Below are positions 26,733 through 34,691 of a stretch of 64,000 nucleotides of DNA, one piece after another. This DNA is from Rhodovulum robiginosum. GTDB lineage: Bacteria > Pseudomonadota > Alphaproteobacteria > Rhodobacterales > Rhodobacteraceae. Numbering within the stretch: position 1 is the stretch's first letter; each line of letters begins with the position of its first letter. The translations under genes were made by a program, and so were the position numbers. The DNA lies in assembly GCF_003944755.1 (NCBI RefSeq), contig NZ_RWGU01000051.1, positions 434,001-498,000 on the forward strand. The letters run 5' to 3'. The notes below the pieces were generated by a model, which did no database searches, was not told where the DNA came from, and saw only the letters and a program-made list of their open reading frames with translations.

Positions 26733-27127
26733 AGACCTTTACGCTTGCCGTCCTGCTGCTTGCCGGCGCCGCCGCGCCCGCGGTTGCCCAGGATACCTCG
26801 CCCGCGAAGCTGATCGCGGGGTACGAGGCCGCCGCGGGGACCGCTGCGGACCCTGCCGCGGGCAAGGACCTGTTCCTCGCCGAGCATGGCGGCGGCAAAC
26901 CCGAGACGCCGTCCTGCACCACCTGTCACACCGCCGACCCGCGTGCGGGCGGCCAGACCCGTGCGGGTAAGGCCATCGACCCGCTGGCCCCCGCGGCCAA
27001 CGGCCAGCGCATGACCGATACCGGGAAGGTCGAGAAATGGTTCGGCCGCAACTGCAACAGCGTTCTCGGCCGCGACTGCACCGCCGCCGAGAAGGCCAAC
27101 ATCATCGCCTGGCTTGCCAGCCTCTGA
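26729..27127 (+). CDS. shp: Sphaeroides heme protein (SHP), oxygen-binding cytochrome c (DUF1924)
   Basis: A 132-residue exported monoheme cytochrome c. A signal peptide ends at AVAQD; heme attaches at C63-T-T-C66-H67. The stretch RNCNSVLGRDC is the DUF1924/SHP hallmark: N108 would be residue 88 after cleavage behind A20, matching the asparagine heme ligand known in Rhodobacter sphaeroides SHP, and C109/C117 could form the nearby disulfide. SHP binds O2 and NO and is reduced by DHC. GAAGGAG lies 8 bases before the ATG, which overlaps the fusion gene. Confidence 0.92.
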   Translation: MKTFTLAVLLLAGAAAPAVAQDTSPAKLIAGYEAAAGTAADPAAGKDLFLAEHGGGKPETPSCTTCHTADPRAGGQTRAGKAIDPLAPAANGQRMTDTGKVEKWFGRNCNSVLGRDCTAAEKANIIAWLASL

Positions 27128-27143
27128 CCGAAAGGACCAAAGA

Positions 27144-27581
27144 ATGACCCGATTTTCAGCAGCCCTCGCCCTCGCGCTTGCCGCGTCGCCCGCCCTGGCC
27201 GACGACGACTACATTCCGCCGGTGACCCACGCCGCCACGCAAGAGGAATGCGGCGCGTGCCACATGGCCTACCAGCCGGGTTTACTGCCGGCGCGATCCT
27301 GGAGCGCGATCATGGGCGACCTGGCCAACCACTTCGGTGAGAACGCCGACCTGGACGAGGCCACGCGCGCCGAGATCGAGGCATATCTCGTGTCCGGGGC
27401 CGCCCGGCGCACCCGGAGCATCCCGGCCGACGAGACCCCGCTCAGGATCAGCGAACTGCCATGGTTCAAGCATGAACACGATCACGAAGTCAGCCAGCGC
27501 ATGAGGGACCGGGCAAAGACGATGTCGAACTGCGTCGCCTGCCACCGCGGTGCCGATCGCGGCTATTACGAAGACGACTGA
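27144..27581 (+). CDS. Diheme cytochrome c (DHC)
   Basis: A 145-residue periplasmic diheme cytochrome c, the electron donor to SHP in Rhodobacter sphaeroides. The signal peptide ends near PALADDD; heme sites are CGACH (C36, C39, H40) and CVACH (C130, C133, H134). The ATG at 27144 follows AAAGGACCAAAGA; an upstream in-frame ATG overlaps shp and is rejected. It repeats the C-terminal domain of the cytochrome b fusion, so the operon encodes two DHC units. A strong hairpin follows. Confidence 0.92.
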   Translation: MTRFSAALALALAASPALADDDYIPPVTHAATQEECGACHMAYQPGLLPARSWSAIMGDLANHFGENADLDEATRAEIEAYLVSGAARRTRSIPADETPLRISELPWFKHEHDHEVSQRMRDRAKTMSNCVACHRGADRGYYEDD

Positions 27582-27624
27582 GGCCGGTTTCGCACCGGCG
27601 TAATCGACGCGTCCTGCGTTGCGG

Positions 27625-27664
27625 GGACCGCCGGGCATCGGCAGATGCCCGGCGGTCCGCTTTT
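27625..27664 (+). terminator. Terminator of the cytochrome operon
   Basis: A perfect 15-bp stem, GGACCGCCGGGCATC (27625-27639) with its complement at 27644-27658, loop GGCA, followed by GCTTTT. It lies between convergent genes and may also end the GNAT transcript on the other strand, though no T-tract is present there. Confidence 0.8.
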
Positions 27665-27672
27665 GCTGCGGC

Positions 27673-28179
27673 CTAAAGGCTGTGCTCTGGCCCGAGGCCG
27701 AAGGCGGGGTGATGGAACAGCTGTCCCTGCGGCGTGTCCGCGCCGAACGGCAGGGCCTGCACCGCCTCCGCAGGCACGCCCGGCATTCGCAGGCGGGGAA
27801 AGGCGCGAAAGCCGAAACGGCCGTAGAAGACCGGATCGCCGACCAGCACGGCCCCCCGGCCGGAGCGCCGCAGCCGGTCGAGGGCCACGCGCATCAGGGC
27901 CGTGCCGACCCGGCGGCCCTGCCGCTCTGGCAGGACCGCGAGGGGCCCGATCACGTGCCAACCGTCGGTGTCGCCGATCCGCCCGCCGGAGGCGGCGAGA
28001 TGGCCGATGACCGTGCCGCGATCTTCGGCCACCAGCGACAGCGACAGGGCGCCGGCGTTTCGCAGGCCCGTGACGATGTCCGCCTCGGTTCCGCTGGAAT
28101 GAGGCGCGGCCCGGAAGGCGTCCTCGACCAGGGCGGTGATGGCGGGGATGTCCCGCGGGTTTTCGGTGCGGACCAGCAT
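27673..28179 (-). CDS. GNAT acetyltransferase, YjhQ-like
   Basis: A 168-residue GCN5-related N-acetyltransferase. The acetyl-CoA loop is LPERQGRRVGTALM, and GDPVFYGRFGFRAF is the pattern of the YjhQ/YhbS subgroup. The ATG at 28179 is used; a longer frame overlaps the upstream gene. It starts just 1 base after the yjhX-like gene, the arrangement of yjhX-yjhQ in Escherichia coli, where YjhQ is reported as antitoxin. Antitoxin function here is inferred from this pairing; a plain acetyltransferase is the alternative. Confidence 0.85.
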   Translation of the reverse strand: MLVRTENPRDIPAITALVEDAFRAAPHSSGTEADIVTGLRNAGALSLSLVAEDRGTVIGHLAASGGRIGDTDGWHVIGPLAVLPERQGRRVGTALMRVALDRLRRSGRGAVLVGDPVFYGRFGFRAFPRLRMPGVPAEAVQALPFGADTPQGQLFHHPAFGLGPEHSL

Positions 28180-28180
28180 G

Positions 28181-28444
28181 TCAGCCTCCCTGGTTGTCGA
28201 ACTGGGCGCGCACGGTGCACCGCCCGCGGTAGGAGATGGTGTAGGGCGCGCCATTGCGGGATTCGATCAGCCGCTTGCGGCGCAGCGACTGAAAGACGGC
28301 GAGCACGCAATCGGACAGGATCAGGCCTTCGCGGGTCACGCAGGTGACGCCGGTGACCTTTCGCCGATGGTCGCGCTCATGGTGGATACGGCCCCCAAGG
28401 GCCAGAACGTGCAGAACACGCTGTTCGAAGCGGGAAATGTTCAT
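28181..28444 (-). CDS. YjhX/TopAI-family protein (putative toxin)
   Basis: An 87-residue protein of the UPF0386/YjhX family. It begins [20 protein letters not shown] and includes [23 protein letters not shown], close to the family pattern. In Escherichia coli YjhX (TopAI) inhibits topoisomerase I. The ATG at 28444 is chosen because family members start with MNIS; an upstream in-frame ATG would add nine residues. Immediate neighbour of a GNAT gene, consistent with a toxin-antitoxin unit. Confidence 0.85.
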   Translation of the reverse strand: MNISRFEQRVLHVLALGGRIHHERDHRRKVTGVTCVTREGLILSDCVLAVFQSLRRKRLIESRNGAPYTISYRGRCTVRAQFDNQGG

Positions 28445-28513
28445 TGGGGTCTCGTGTGACAGATATGACAAACAGGCCGGCCGCGGCGCGGTCAGCCGAT
28501 TTTCAGATCACGA

Positions 28514-28536
28514 GGCTCTCTGGCGGGCAGAGAGCC
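28514..28536. repeat. Perfect inverted repeat upstream of the YjhX-like gene
   Basis: GGCTCTCT (28514-28521) and AGAGAGCC (28529-28536) with a 7-base spacer, 70 bases before the YjhX-like start. Size and place suit an autoregulatory operator of a toxin-antitoxin unit; a small terminator or RNA hairpin is equally possible. Confidence 0.5.
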
Positions 28537-28616
28537 TTATCACACAAGCTCTGACATAAAGTCTCCATTGGGCGCGCTCGGGCGCCGCGGATCACATACG
28601 CCCGGCCCGCCGCCGC

Positions 28617-28643
28617 GGCAACCCCGTTGTTTGGGGTGTTGCC
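28617..28643. repeat. Strong hairpin between TA pair and glycan cluster
   Basis: GGCAACCCC pairs with GGGGTGTTGCC (one or two bulged bases), loop GTTGTTT, then TTT. It could be a weak terminator or insulating element in front of the glycan cluster. Confidence 0.4.
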
Positions 28644-28880
28644 TTTGGGCCATCGGCGGCCGCTCTGTGTACGGTTCGCCGCGGCGCGCAAGGCATCAAC
28701 GCGATGGATCGGGCGCCCGTTCTGTACTAACAACCAATGAAAACCAGCTAATGGAGGCAGACCAGGGATTGCCGGTTCCGCGCAGCCCTATTCAGGTGGA
28801 AGGCATGAAACCGTTTCGTAGACTTCGCGCGGTCGGCGATCGCGCCGTTTCTTTGACCATCGCGGGCGGTTTCTGTCGGC

Positions 28881-31247
28881 ATGGATAAGAAATGGTCGAA
28901 CGCCGATGCCAATCGCTTTCTAGGCACCGTTTCGGGCTGTTTTCTGACCTGCAGCAAAGACGCGGACGTGCGCGCCGGGGCCGCCTCGGGCGGAACCACG
29001 TCCCAGATCCTGATCGAGCTGCTGAGCAAAGGTTTCATTGACGGCGCGCTGGTGTGGAAGCTGGGCACGCGCGACGGGCGCCCCTGCGCCGAGCCCATCA
29101 TGGCGACAACGGCCGAGCAAGTCCTTTCGGCCAGGACCAGCACCTATGTCGCCACCTATTTCGCCCGCGACGCCATGCCGGTGATACAGGCCTTCGACGG
29201 CCGCATCGCCGTGGTCGCGCTTCCCTGCGACGCAACGTATCTTCGCCGCCGCATGGAGCGCAGCCCGGAGCTTGAGCAACAGGTCGTCGGCATTCTTGCC
29301 CTGTTTTGCGGCCATAACTCGCTGCCCGATCTGACCGAAATCGTCTGTGCGCGCCACGGAGTCGATTGGGCCGACCTGGAGGGGTTCACCTACCGCACCG
29401 GATCTTGGCGGGGAAATCTCACCATGACGCCCAAGGGGGACGCGCCCATCGTCACCTCGACCAGGCAGTTCACGCATTTCCAGAACCTTCACTATTTCTC
29501 GGAAAAGAAGTGCCTCGCCTGTTTCGACCATTTCGGCTTCGATGCCGATCTGTCGCTGGGCGATTCCTGGACGCTGAGCGAAATGAACCGGGACATAAAG
29601 CCGACGGTCTGCGTGTCGCGGACCGCGGCGGGGGACCGGATGCTGGAGCTGGCCCGCGCGGCGCTGGACGTGCAAGAGATCGCGCCCGAGCATGTTCTTT
29701 CGGGAAACAGCCGGGGGCTGCTTTACCACTACAATGTCAGCGCCCGATCCCGTGCCGCCGGGGGGATGGGGCACACGATCAATGACCGGCTGCACCTGCC
29801 GACGTCATTTCTGGACCGCATCATCGCGCGGATGGGCGTCGGTAACGCGCTCTGGTCGTGGCGCGATGCAGATGCGCGGCGGAAACTCGAACGCCGGCCT
29901 TTCTGGGCGGTCAAGGCGCAGATCTATGCCTTCAAGGCGCTGCAGGAATTGAATTCCTACGCGTGGCGCCGTTACCCCGACAACCGGCAGATTTCACTGA
30001 TCGGCGCAACGCTGACGGGCAACCAGGGCGCTGCCGCGATGCTGGAGACCAGCATCGGCGAGATATCCAAACGCTTTCCCGAGGCGCGTTTCGTCGTCCA
30101 TTCCTATTTTCCCGACGCCGACCGCGCGGCCTGCACCGCAAGCCATGTCAGGATCGTCGACGCCAGGCCAAAGGCCCTGGTTCTGTCGGCCCTGCCCGCC
30201 ATGATCGACGGTGTTATCCGGCATGTCGGTCTCAGGGTGCCCAATGTCCTGCTGACCGATAGCCTGAGGGAAATCCGAAACTCGTCGGTGTTGGTCGACA
30301 TTTCCGGCATTTCGCTGGCCGACGGGCGGGAAAAGTTCCTGCCGTTCAATCTGCTCTGCACGTGGCCGGCCGTGCTGACCGGGACGCCGGTCGTGAAGCT
30401 GTCGCAGGCGATGGGGCCGGCGAAACGTCCGCTGACCAGGCTCTTCGCGCGTTTCCTGTTGAACCGTATGCAGATGAACTTCGCCCGTGGCGAGACGACG
30501 ATGGACCTGATCGCGCCGCTGGTCGCCGAAGAAAAGCGCGCGATTGCGGCCGATATCGCGTTTCTCTACGCAAGCGAGTACGCCCTGGTCCCGCAATGGT
30601 CCGACAAGCTCGACGAGCTGGCATCGACGATTTCACGCAAGCACGGCACGACCATTGCGATTTCCGTCAGCACGGTCGTCGCACGGCTGGTGAAGGGGAC
30701 AGGGCAGGATTACGTCGACCTCGTAAGCCGGACCATCGAGCGGCTTTTGGAAAACGGCCATGAGGTGGTGGTCTTTCCGAACGCCTGCCGCGAAGGCACG
30801 GACTCGACCCACAATAACGATATTCCCCTTATTCATGCCCTCGCGGAGCGACTGGGAGACAGGGACGGGCTTTACCTCGTCGATCATGCGATCAACACGG
30901 TGGCCATTCGCAAATTGCTGTCGGCCTGCGATTGCCTGATCACCAGCCGTTTCCACGCCATGGTTGCCGGTCTCAGCCTGGCCGTGCCGACCTTGGTGTT
31001 GGGGTGGAGCCACAAATACCAGGAGGTCATGAAGATGTTCGGCACCGAGGGGCGTTTCCTGGCTGCCGGCGAGATGACCGAAGCGGCGATTGCCGCGGCC
31101 GTCGAAGAGCTGCTGTCGGGCAAGGACGCCATTCGACAAGAGCTTGCGCAGCATGGCGACGAGGTGCGCGCGCTCGCCGCCGTTCAATTCGAGTGGCTGG
31201 ATGCGTTCCTCCAGCCCGAGGCAGAGACGAGCGGGACAGATGGCTAA
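28881..31247 (+). CDS. FrhB-like domain fused to polysaccharide pyruvyl transferase domain
   Basis: A 788-residue two-domain protein. Residues 1-~330 are a coenzyme F420 hydrogenase/dehydrogenase beta-like (FrhB) domain: ASGGTTSQIL, VALPCDATYLRRR, CGHNS and KKCLACFDHFGFDADLSLGDSW are recognisable, but the N-terminal ferredoxin part is missing. Residues ~370-775 are a polysaccharide pyruvyl transferase-like (GT-B/CsaB-type) domain with GATLTGNQGAAAML (about 375) and SRFHAMVAGLSLAVPTLVLG (about 690). Both domain types occur as separate neighbours in surface-polysaccharide clusters; the fusion suggests joint action on one glycan. The frame is closed just upstream (28854), so the ATG at 28881 stands despite no clear Shine-Dalgarno. 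Cofactor and substrate unknown. Confidence 0.85.
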   Translation: MDKKWSNADANRFLGTVSGCFLTCSKDADVRAGAASGGTTSQILIELLSKGFIDGALVWKLGTRDGRPCAEPIMATTAEQVLSARTSTYVATYFARDAMPVIQAFDGRIAVVALPCDATYLRRRMERSPELEQQVVGILALFCGHNSLPDLTEIVCARHGVDWADLEGFTYRTGSWRGNLTMTPKGDAPIVTSTRQFTHFQNLHYFSEKKCLACFDHFGFDADLSLGDSWTLSEMNRDIKPTVCVSRTAAGDRMLELARAALDVQEIAPEHVLSGNSRGLLYHYNVSARSRAAGGMGHTINDRLHLPTSFLDRIIARMGVGNALWSWRDADARRKLERRPFWAVKAQIYAFKALQELNSYAWRRYPDNRQISLIGATLTGNQGAAAMLETSIGEISKRFPEARFVVHSYFPDADRAACTASHVRIVDARPKALVLSALPAMIDGVIRHVGLRVPNVLLTDSLREIRNSSVLVDISGISLADGREKFLPFNLLCTWPAVLTGTPVVKLSQAMGPAKRPLTRLFARFLLNRMQMNFARGETTMDLIAPLVAEEKRAIAADIAFLYASEYALVPQWSDKLDELASTISRKHGTTIAISVSTVVARLVKGTGQDYVDLVSRTIERLLENGHEVVVFPNACREGTDSTHNNDIPLIHALAERLGDRDGLYLVDHAINTVAIRKLLSACDCLITSRFHAMVAGLSLAVPTLVLGWSHKYQEVMKMFGTEGRFLAAGEMTEAAIAAAVEELLSGKDAIRQELAQHGDEVRALAAVQFEWLDAFLQPEAETSGTDG

Positions 31248-32169
31248 GCCGGGCCCGATCCTGAAACTGATCGGCCTGTTTCTCGGGCTCGGGCTGTTCG
31301 GTTGGATCGTCGCCGATGCATTTGCCAAGACGCAGTCGGTCGACTGGCCGCCGCTGCCGCTGGCCGAGCTAGCCGTCGCCTCGGTCCTGGTGTTGCTCGC
31401 ACACGGGCTGCACGGGGTGGCCTGGGCGCTGGGCGCGCGAAAGATCGCGCCGCAGCTGGGCTGGACCGAAGGCGTCGCCGCCTACAGCGTCTCGTTTCTT
31501 GGCCGCTACCTGCCCGGCAAGATCTGGCAGGTCGGCGGGCTGTCTTACCTGGCGCGCGGCCGCGGCGCGGACCCGATGCAGATCGCAGGGTATTCGCTGG
31601 CCTTCCTGATCGCCTTTCAGGTCGTCGGCGCGCTGTTGCTGCTGTTGAGCTATCTTTTGCAGGACTACCGGTGGGGCTGGATCCCCTGTGTGGCCAGCGC
31701 CCCGGTCATCGGCATTGCTTTGGCGGCGTTTTACCATGTCTTCAGCGACCAGATATTCAAGCGCCTTCCGGCCGCCCTGCGCGCGCGCCTGCGCGGCGCG
31801 CTGCATCAGCCCTTCGATGCGCTGGCGATGAACCTGACCCTGCTGGCGGTGGTCTGGCTGCTGCTGTCGAGCTGCGGGCATCTCATCGTCACCGGCTTTG
31901 CGCCCGACTGGAACGGGACCTGGGGCCAGAGTGCCGCCGCCACCCTGGGCGGGCTGATCGCGGGGTTTCTGGTGCTCATCGCGCCCTCCGGGGCGGGCGT
32001 GCGCGAATCCACCATCGCGATCTGGCTGACCGCTGTCGGGGTCGATCCCGTGGTGGCGATCGCCATCGTCATCGCGCTGCGTGTCACCATGACCTTGGGA
32101 GAGCTTCTCTGGGCTGCCGCCGGCCTTTTGCTGTTCGCCCGGACATCACCGAAACCAACAGAGAATTAA
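31240..32169 (+). CDS. Flippase-like membrane protein (UPF0104/LPG synthase TM family)
   Basis: A 309-residue membrane protein with about eight helices, family DUF/UPF0104 related to the flippase half of lysylphosphatidylglycerol synthase. The motif FLGRYLPGKIWQVGGL is characteristic, and APSGAGVRESTIAIWL lies near the end. In glycan clusters such proteins are thought to help lipid-linked intermediates cross the membrane. The ATG at 31240 overlaps the end of the fusion gene by 8 bases, so the two are coupled. Confidence 0.85.
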   Translation: MAKPGPILKLIGLFLGLGLFGWIVADAFAKTQSVDWPPLPLAELAVASVLVLLAHGLHGVAWALGARKIAPQLGWTEGVAAYSVSFLGRYLPGKIWQVGGLSYLARGRGADPMQIAGYSLAFLIAFQVVGALLLLLSYLLQDYRWGWIPCVASAPVIGIALAAFYHVFSDQIFKRLPAALRARLRGALHQPFDALAMNLTLLAVVWLLLSSCGHLIVTGFAPDWNGTWGQSAAATLGGLIAGFLVLIAPSGAGVRESTIAIWLTAVGVDPVVAIAIVIALRVTMTLGELLWAAAGLLLFARTSPKPTEN

Positions 32170-32175
32170 CAGCCC

Positions 32176-33117
32176 ATGCCCGATGCACCAGATTTCAGTT
32201 TCGTCGTCCCGGCCTACAACGAAGAGGCGTCTATCGAGATCCTGGCCGGCGAAATCCACGCGGCGATGGAGACGATCGGCGGCACGTACGAAATCGTCTG
32301 GGTCGATGACGGATCGTCCGACGGAACCACCGCCGCGATGAAGCGCACGGCAGAGCAGGCCGAGAACGTCCATATCGTGCGCCTCGGCCGCAACATGGGA
32401 AAATCCGAGGCCTACACGCGGGGATTTGCCCGCGCCGCCGGGCGGCGGGTGGTAACCCTCGATGCCGATCTTCAGGACGATCCGGCGGAGCTTCCGAAAC
32501 TGCTGGCGGTGATGGAGGAGGGCTTCGATCTCGTCGTCGGGCGCAAGCTGGGCCGGATGGGAAACGAGCCTCGGAAAAAGCTTGTCTCCTACCCCTTCAA
32601 CCTGATGCTTCGCGTGCTGTTCGGGTTGCAGCTTCGCGACACCAACAGCGGGTTTCGCGTGATGCGCCGGGAGGTTGCCAAATCGCTTGAACTCTATGGC
32701 GATCTCTACCGGTTCATTCCGCAGATTTCGCACATGAACGGGTTTCTCGTCACCGAATGCGGCGTGATCCACCGCAAGCGGACCTTCGGCAAGAGCAAAT
32801 ACGGTGTCTCGCGCTTCTGGACCGGGCTTCTCGATCTGGTCACGGTGGCCTTCCTGGGGCTTTACGTCAAAAAGCCGCTGCACTTTTTCGCCACCCTAGG
32901 TGCGGCGTTTGCGGTGATCGGGGTGTCGCTCGAACTCTACGTGCTGATCAGCAAGCTGTCCGGGAACACCTTTCAGCAACACGTGGCCGCCATCGTCATC
33001 GGCGCGATGCTGATCACGCTCAGCGTGCAGCTGTTCATGAGCGGCGTGCTGGCGGACATGCTGGCCTCGCAGCACAGAATGATCCAGGACCTCAGGCGAA
33101 CGAAGAAAGACCAGTGA
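32176..33117 (+). CDS. Family 2 glycosyltransferase, DPM1/ArnC-like
   Basis: A 313-residue GT-A enzyme that probably transfers a sugar to polyprenyl phosphate. VVPAYNEEASIEIL, VDDGSSDGT and the metal-site stretch LDADLQDDPAELPKL are present; about residues 235-285 form two membrane helices, as in polyprenyl-phosphate glycosyltransferases. It begins 6 bases after the flippase-like gene and its end touches the next gene. Likely feeds the sugar donor to the following GT-C-type enzyme. Confidence 0.9.
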   Translation: MPDAPDFSFVVPAYNEEASIEILAGEIHAAMETIGGTYEIVWVDDGSSDGTTAAMKRTAEQAENVHIVRLGRNMGKSEAYTRGFARAAGRRVVTLDADLQDDPAELPKLLAVMEEGFDLVVGRKLGRMGNEPRKKLVSYPFNLMLRVLFGLQLRDTNSGFRVMRREVAKSLELYGDLYRFIPQISHMNGFLVTECGVIHRKRTFGKSKYGVSRFWTGLLDLVTVAFLGLYVKKPLHFFATLGAAFAVIGVSLELYVLISKLSGNTFQQHVAAIVIGAMLITLSVQLFMSGVLADMLASQHRMIQDLRRTKKDQ

Positions 33118-33119
33118 GC

Positions 33120-34640
33120 ATGGTCCGGCGACATTGGGGTCTTTTCCTGGCCCTCGCCCTGGCGACGGCGATACTGCTGCCGTTCTCGGTCGTCGAGCTT
33201 GGGCGCGACCAGGCCAACTGGCTGACGGTCGCAATGGCGTTGGAGAATGGCAGCGTCATGTACCGCGATGTCGCGGTCGTGAACACGCCGGGCCTCGGCG
33301 TTCTGTTCGTGGCGGTCAACGCGCTTTTCGGAGATCCGCCACTGACCCCCTGGATCGTGCATCTTGCCGCGGTCCTGGCGACGATCACCGCCGGCTACCT
33401 GTGGGCCTACCATGCGCTCGGCCGGGCGGCGGCGATGGGCGCGGCCCTGCTCTGTGCGGTGCTCTGGCCGCAAACCATGGATTGGTGGAACATCGCGCAA
33501 AAGGATGGCGTGACCTTCGCCTTCGCGCTGATGGGCCTGGCGTTTCTGGCGATCGCTCCGCCTCGCAGGGGCTGGGCCATCGGGGCGGGGGCGTTGATGG
33601 CCGCCGCCGTCTTGACCAAGACGACCGGGGTGCTTTACGCGCTGCCCCTCGGCGTCCAGCTTTACTTTTCCAGCGGCAGCACGCGCCAGTTTGTCGTGCG
33701 CGCGCTCTGGTGCGTGGCGGGCGGGCTGGCCGTTCTTGCGCTCGCCGCGGCGTATCTCACGTGGCATTCCGCCTGGCAGGCGGCCTACATGTCGCTTTTT
33801 GGGCGCGCCTCCGCTTATGGAGGGTTCGCGCGGTATTCCGTGGCGGTGATGCTGGTACGGCTGTCGATCCTACTCGGGCGGGCGCTGGGCTTTACGCTGT
33901 TGCTGCCCGTCCTGTCGTTGGGCGCCGGCATTCGGAATGCCGCCCGCGTCCTGCCGCTTGGGCTGATGGTCGTGGTTGCGGTGCTCGGCTTCGTCCTGCA
34001 GGGGCGTGGCTGGACCTATCACAGCGTGCCGGTCACGGCCTCGGTCGCGCTGGCACTGGGCGCAGGTCTGGGCCTGCTTCTGGCCAATGCCAGTCGCATG
34101 AGATCGGTTATGGCGCTGGTGCTCGTCGTGCTGAGCCTGACCGCATCCTGGGCCCGATACGGCGAGCGATGGGTGCCCTACGCCAAGCGTTTGGCGGGGA
34201 TCGTCCCGCAAGAGGCCATCGACCCGATGTTCGACGCCCCGGATTTTGCCGGCCCCGCCGAGTCGCGGGAGGTCGCGGCCTGGATAAGACAGGCGACGGA
34301 ACCGACCGACCGCATCTTCGTCTGGGGCATGGAAAGCCAGCTTTACGTCTATTCGAACCGCATGTTCGTGGGCCCCAGTTTTGCCGACGCTCCGATCTGG
34401 CACCCGCAACTCGCCCCCCGGAACCCGGCGTATTTTCAAACCCAGCGCGCGAACTTCTTTGCCGCCCTGACGCGCACGCCCCCGGCGGTCTTCGTCGTTG
34501 CCCGCAACGATGCCAACCCGGTAGAGCCCTGGGCGTCGGACCGATCCTTGCGATCGCTTCCCGAGATCGTCGAGTTCATCGACAGCAACTACACGCTTGA
34601 GAAGACGACCGATCATTTTCTTGTCTACCGGCACCGGTAG
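33120..34640 (+). CDS. GT-C type membrane glycosyltransferase (family 39-like)
   Basis: A 506-residue polytopic protein with about ten helices. The first periplasmic loop carries LGRDQANW followed by an NTPG segment, the place of the catalytic acidic residue in ArnT/PMT-type enzymes; the C-terminal ~120 residues form a periplasmic domain. It would use the lipid-linked sugar made by the preceding gene product. Two starts are possible, GTG at 33114 (overlapping the previous stop) and ATG at 33120; the latter has better spacing from GAAAG. Confidence 0.8.
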   Translation: MVRRHWGLFLALALATAILLPFSVVELGRDQANWLTVAMALENGSVMYRDVAVVNTPGLGVLFVAVNALFGDPPLTPWIVHLAAVLATITAGYLWAYHALGRAAAMGAALLCAVLWPQTMDWWNIAQKDGVTFAFALMGLAFLAIAPPRRGWAIGAGALMAAAVLTKTTGVLYALPLGVQLYFSSGSTRQFVVRALWCVAGGLAVLALAAAYLTWHSAWQAAYMSLFGRASAYGGFARYSVAVMLVRLSILLGRALGFTLLLPVLSLGAGIRNAARVLPLGLMVVVAVLGFVLQGRGWTYHSVPVTASVALALGAGLGLLLANASRMRSVMALVLVVLSLTASWARYGERWVPYAKRLAGIVPQEAIDPMFDAPDFAGPAESREVAAWIRQATEPTDRIFVWGMESQLYVYSNRMFVGPSFADAPIWHPQLAPRNPAYFQTQRANFFAALTRTPPAVFVVARNDANPVEPWASDRSLRSLPEIVEFIDSNYTLEKTTDHFLVYRHR

Positions 34641-34691
34641 TGTGGCCGAGGCGGTCGCCGCCACGCCAGGGCCGACGCCTGCGCTGTCGCC

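Larger units (their letters stand above)
28445..28880. other. Gene-poor region with two hairpins
   Basis: No open frame here looks like a protein. It holds a perfect inverted repeat at 28514-28536 and a larger hairpin at 28617-28643, and must contain the start signals for the YjhX-like gene (leftward) and for the glycan cluster (rightward). No clear sigma-70 boxes were found. Confidence 0.6.

Noticed and set aside
28568..28888. A 106-codon frame in the gap before the glycan cluster.
   Set aside because: Low-complexity Pro/Arg/Gly text, no start signal, and it overlaps the following gene in another frame.
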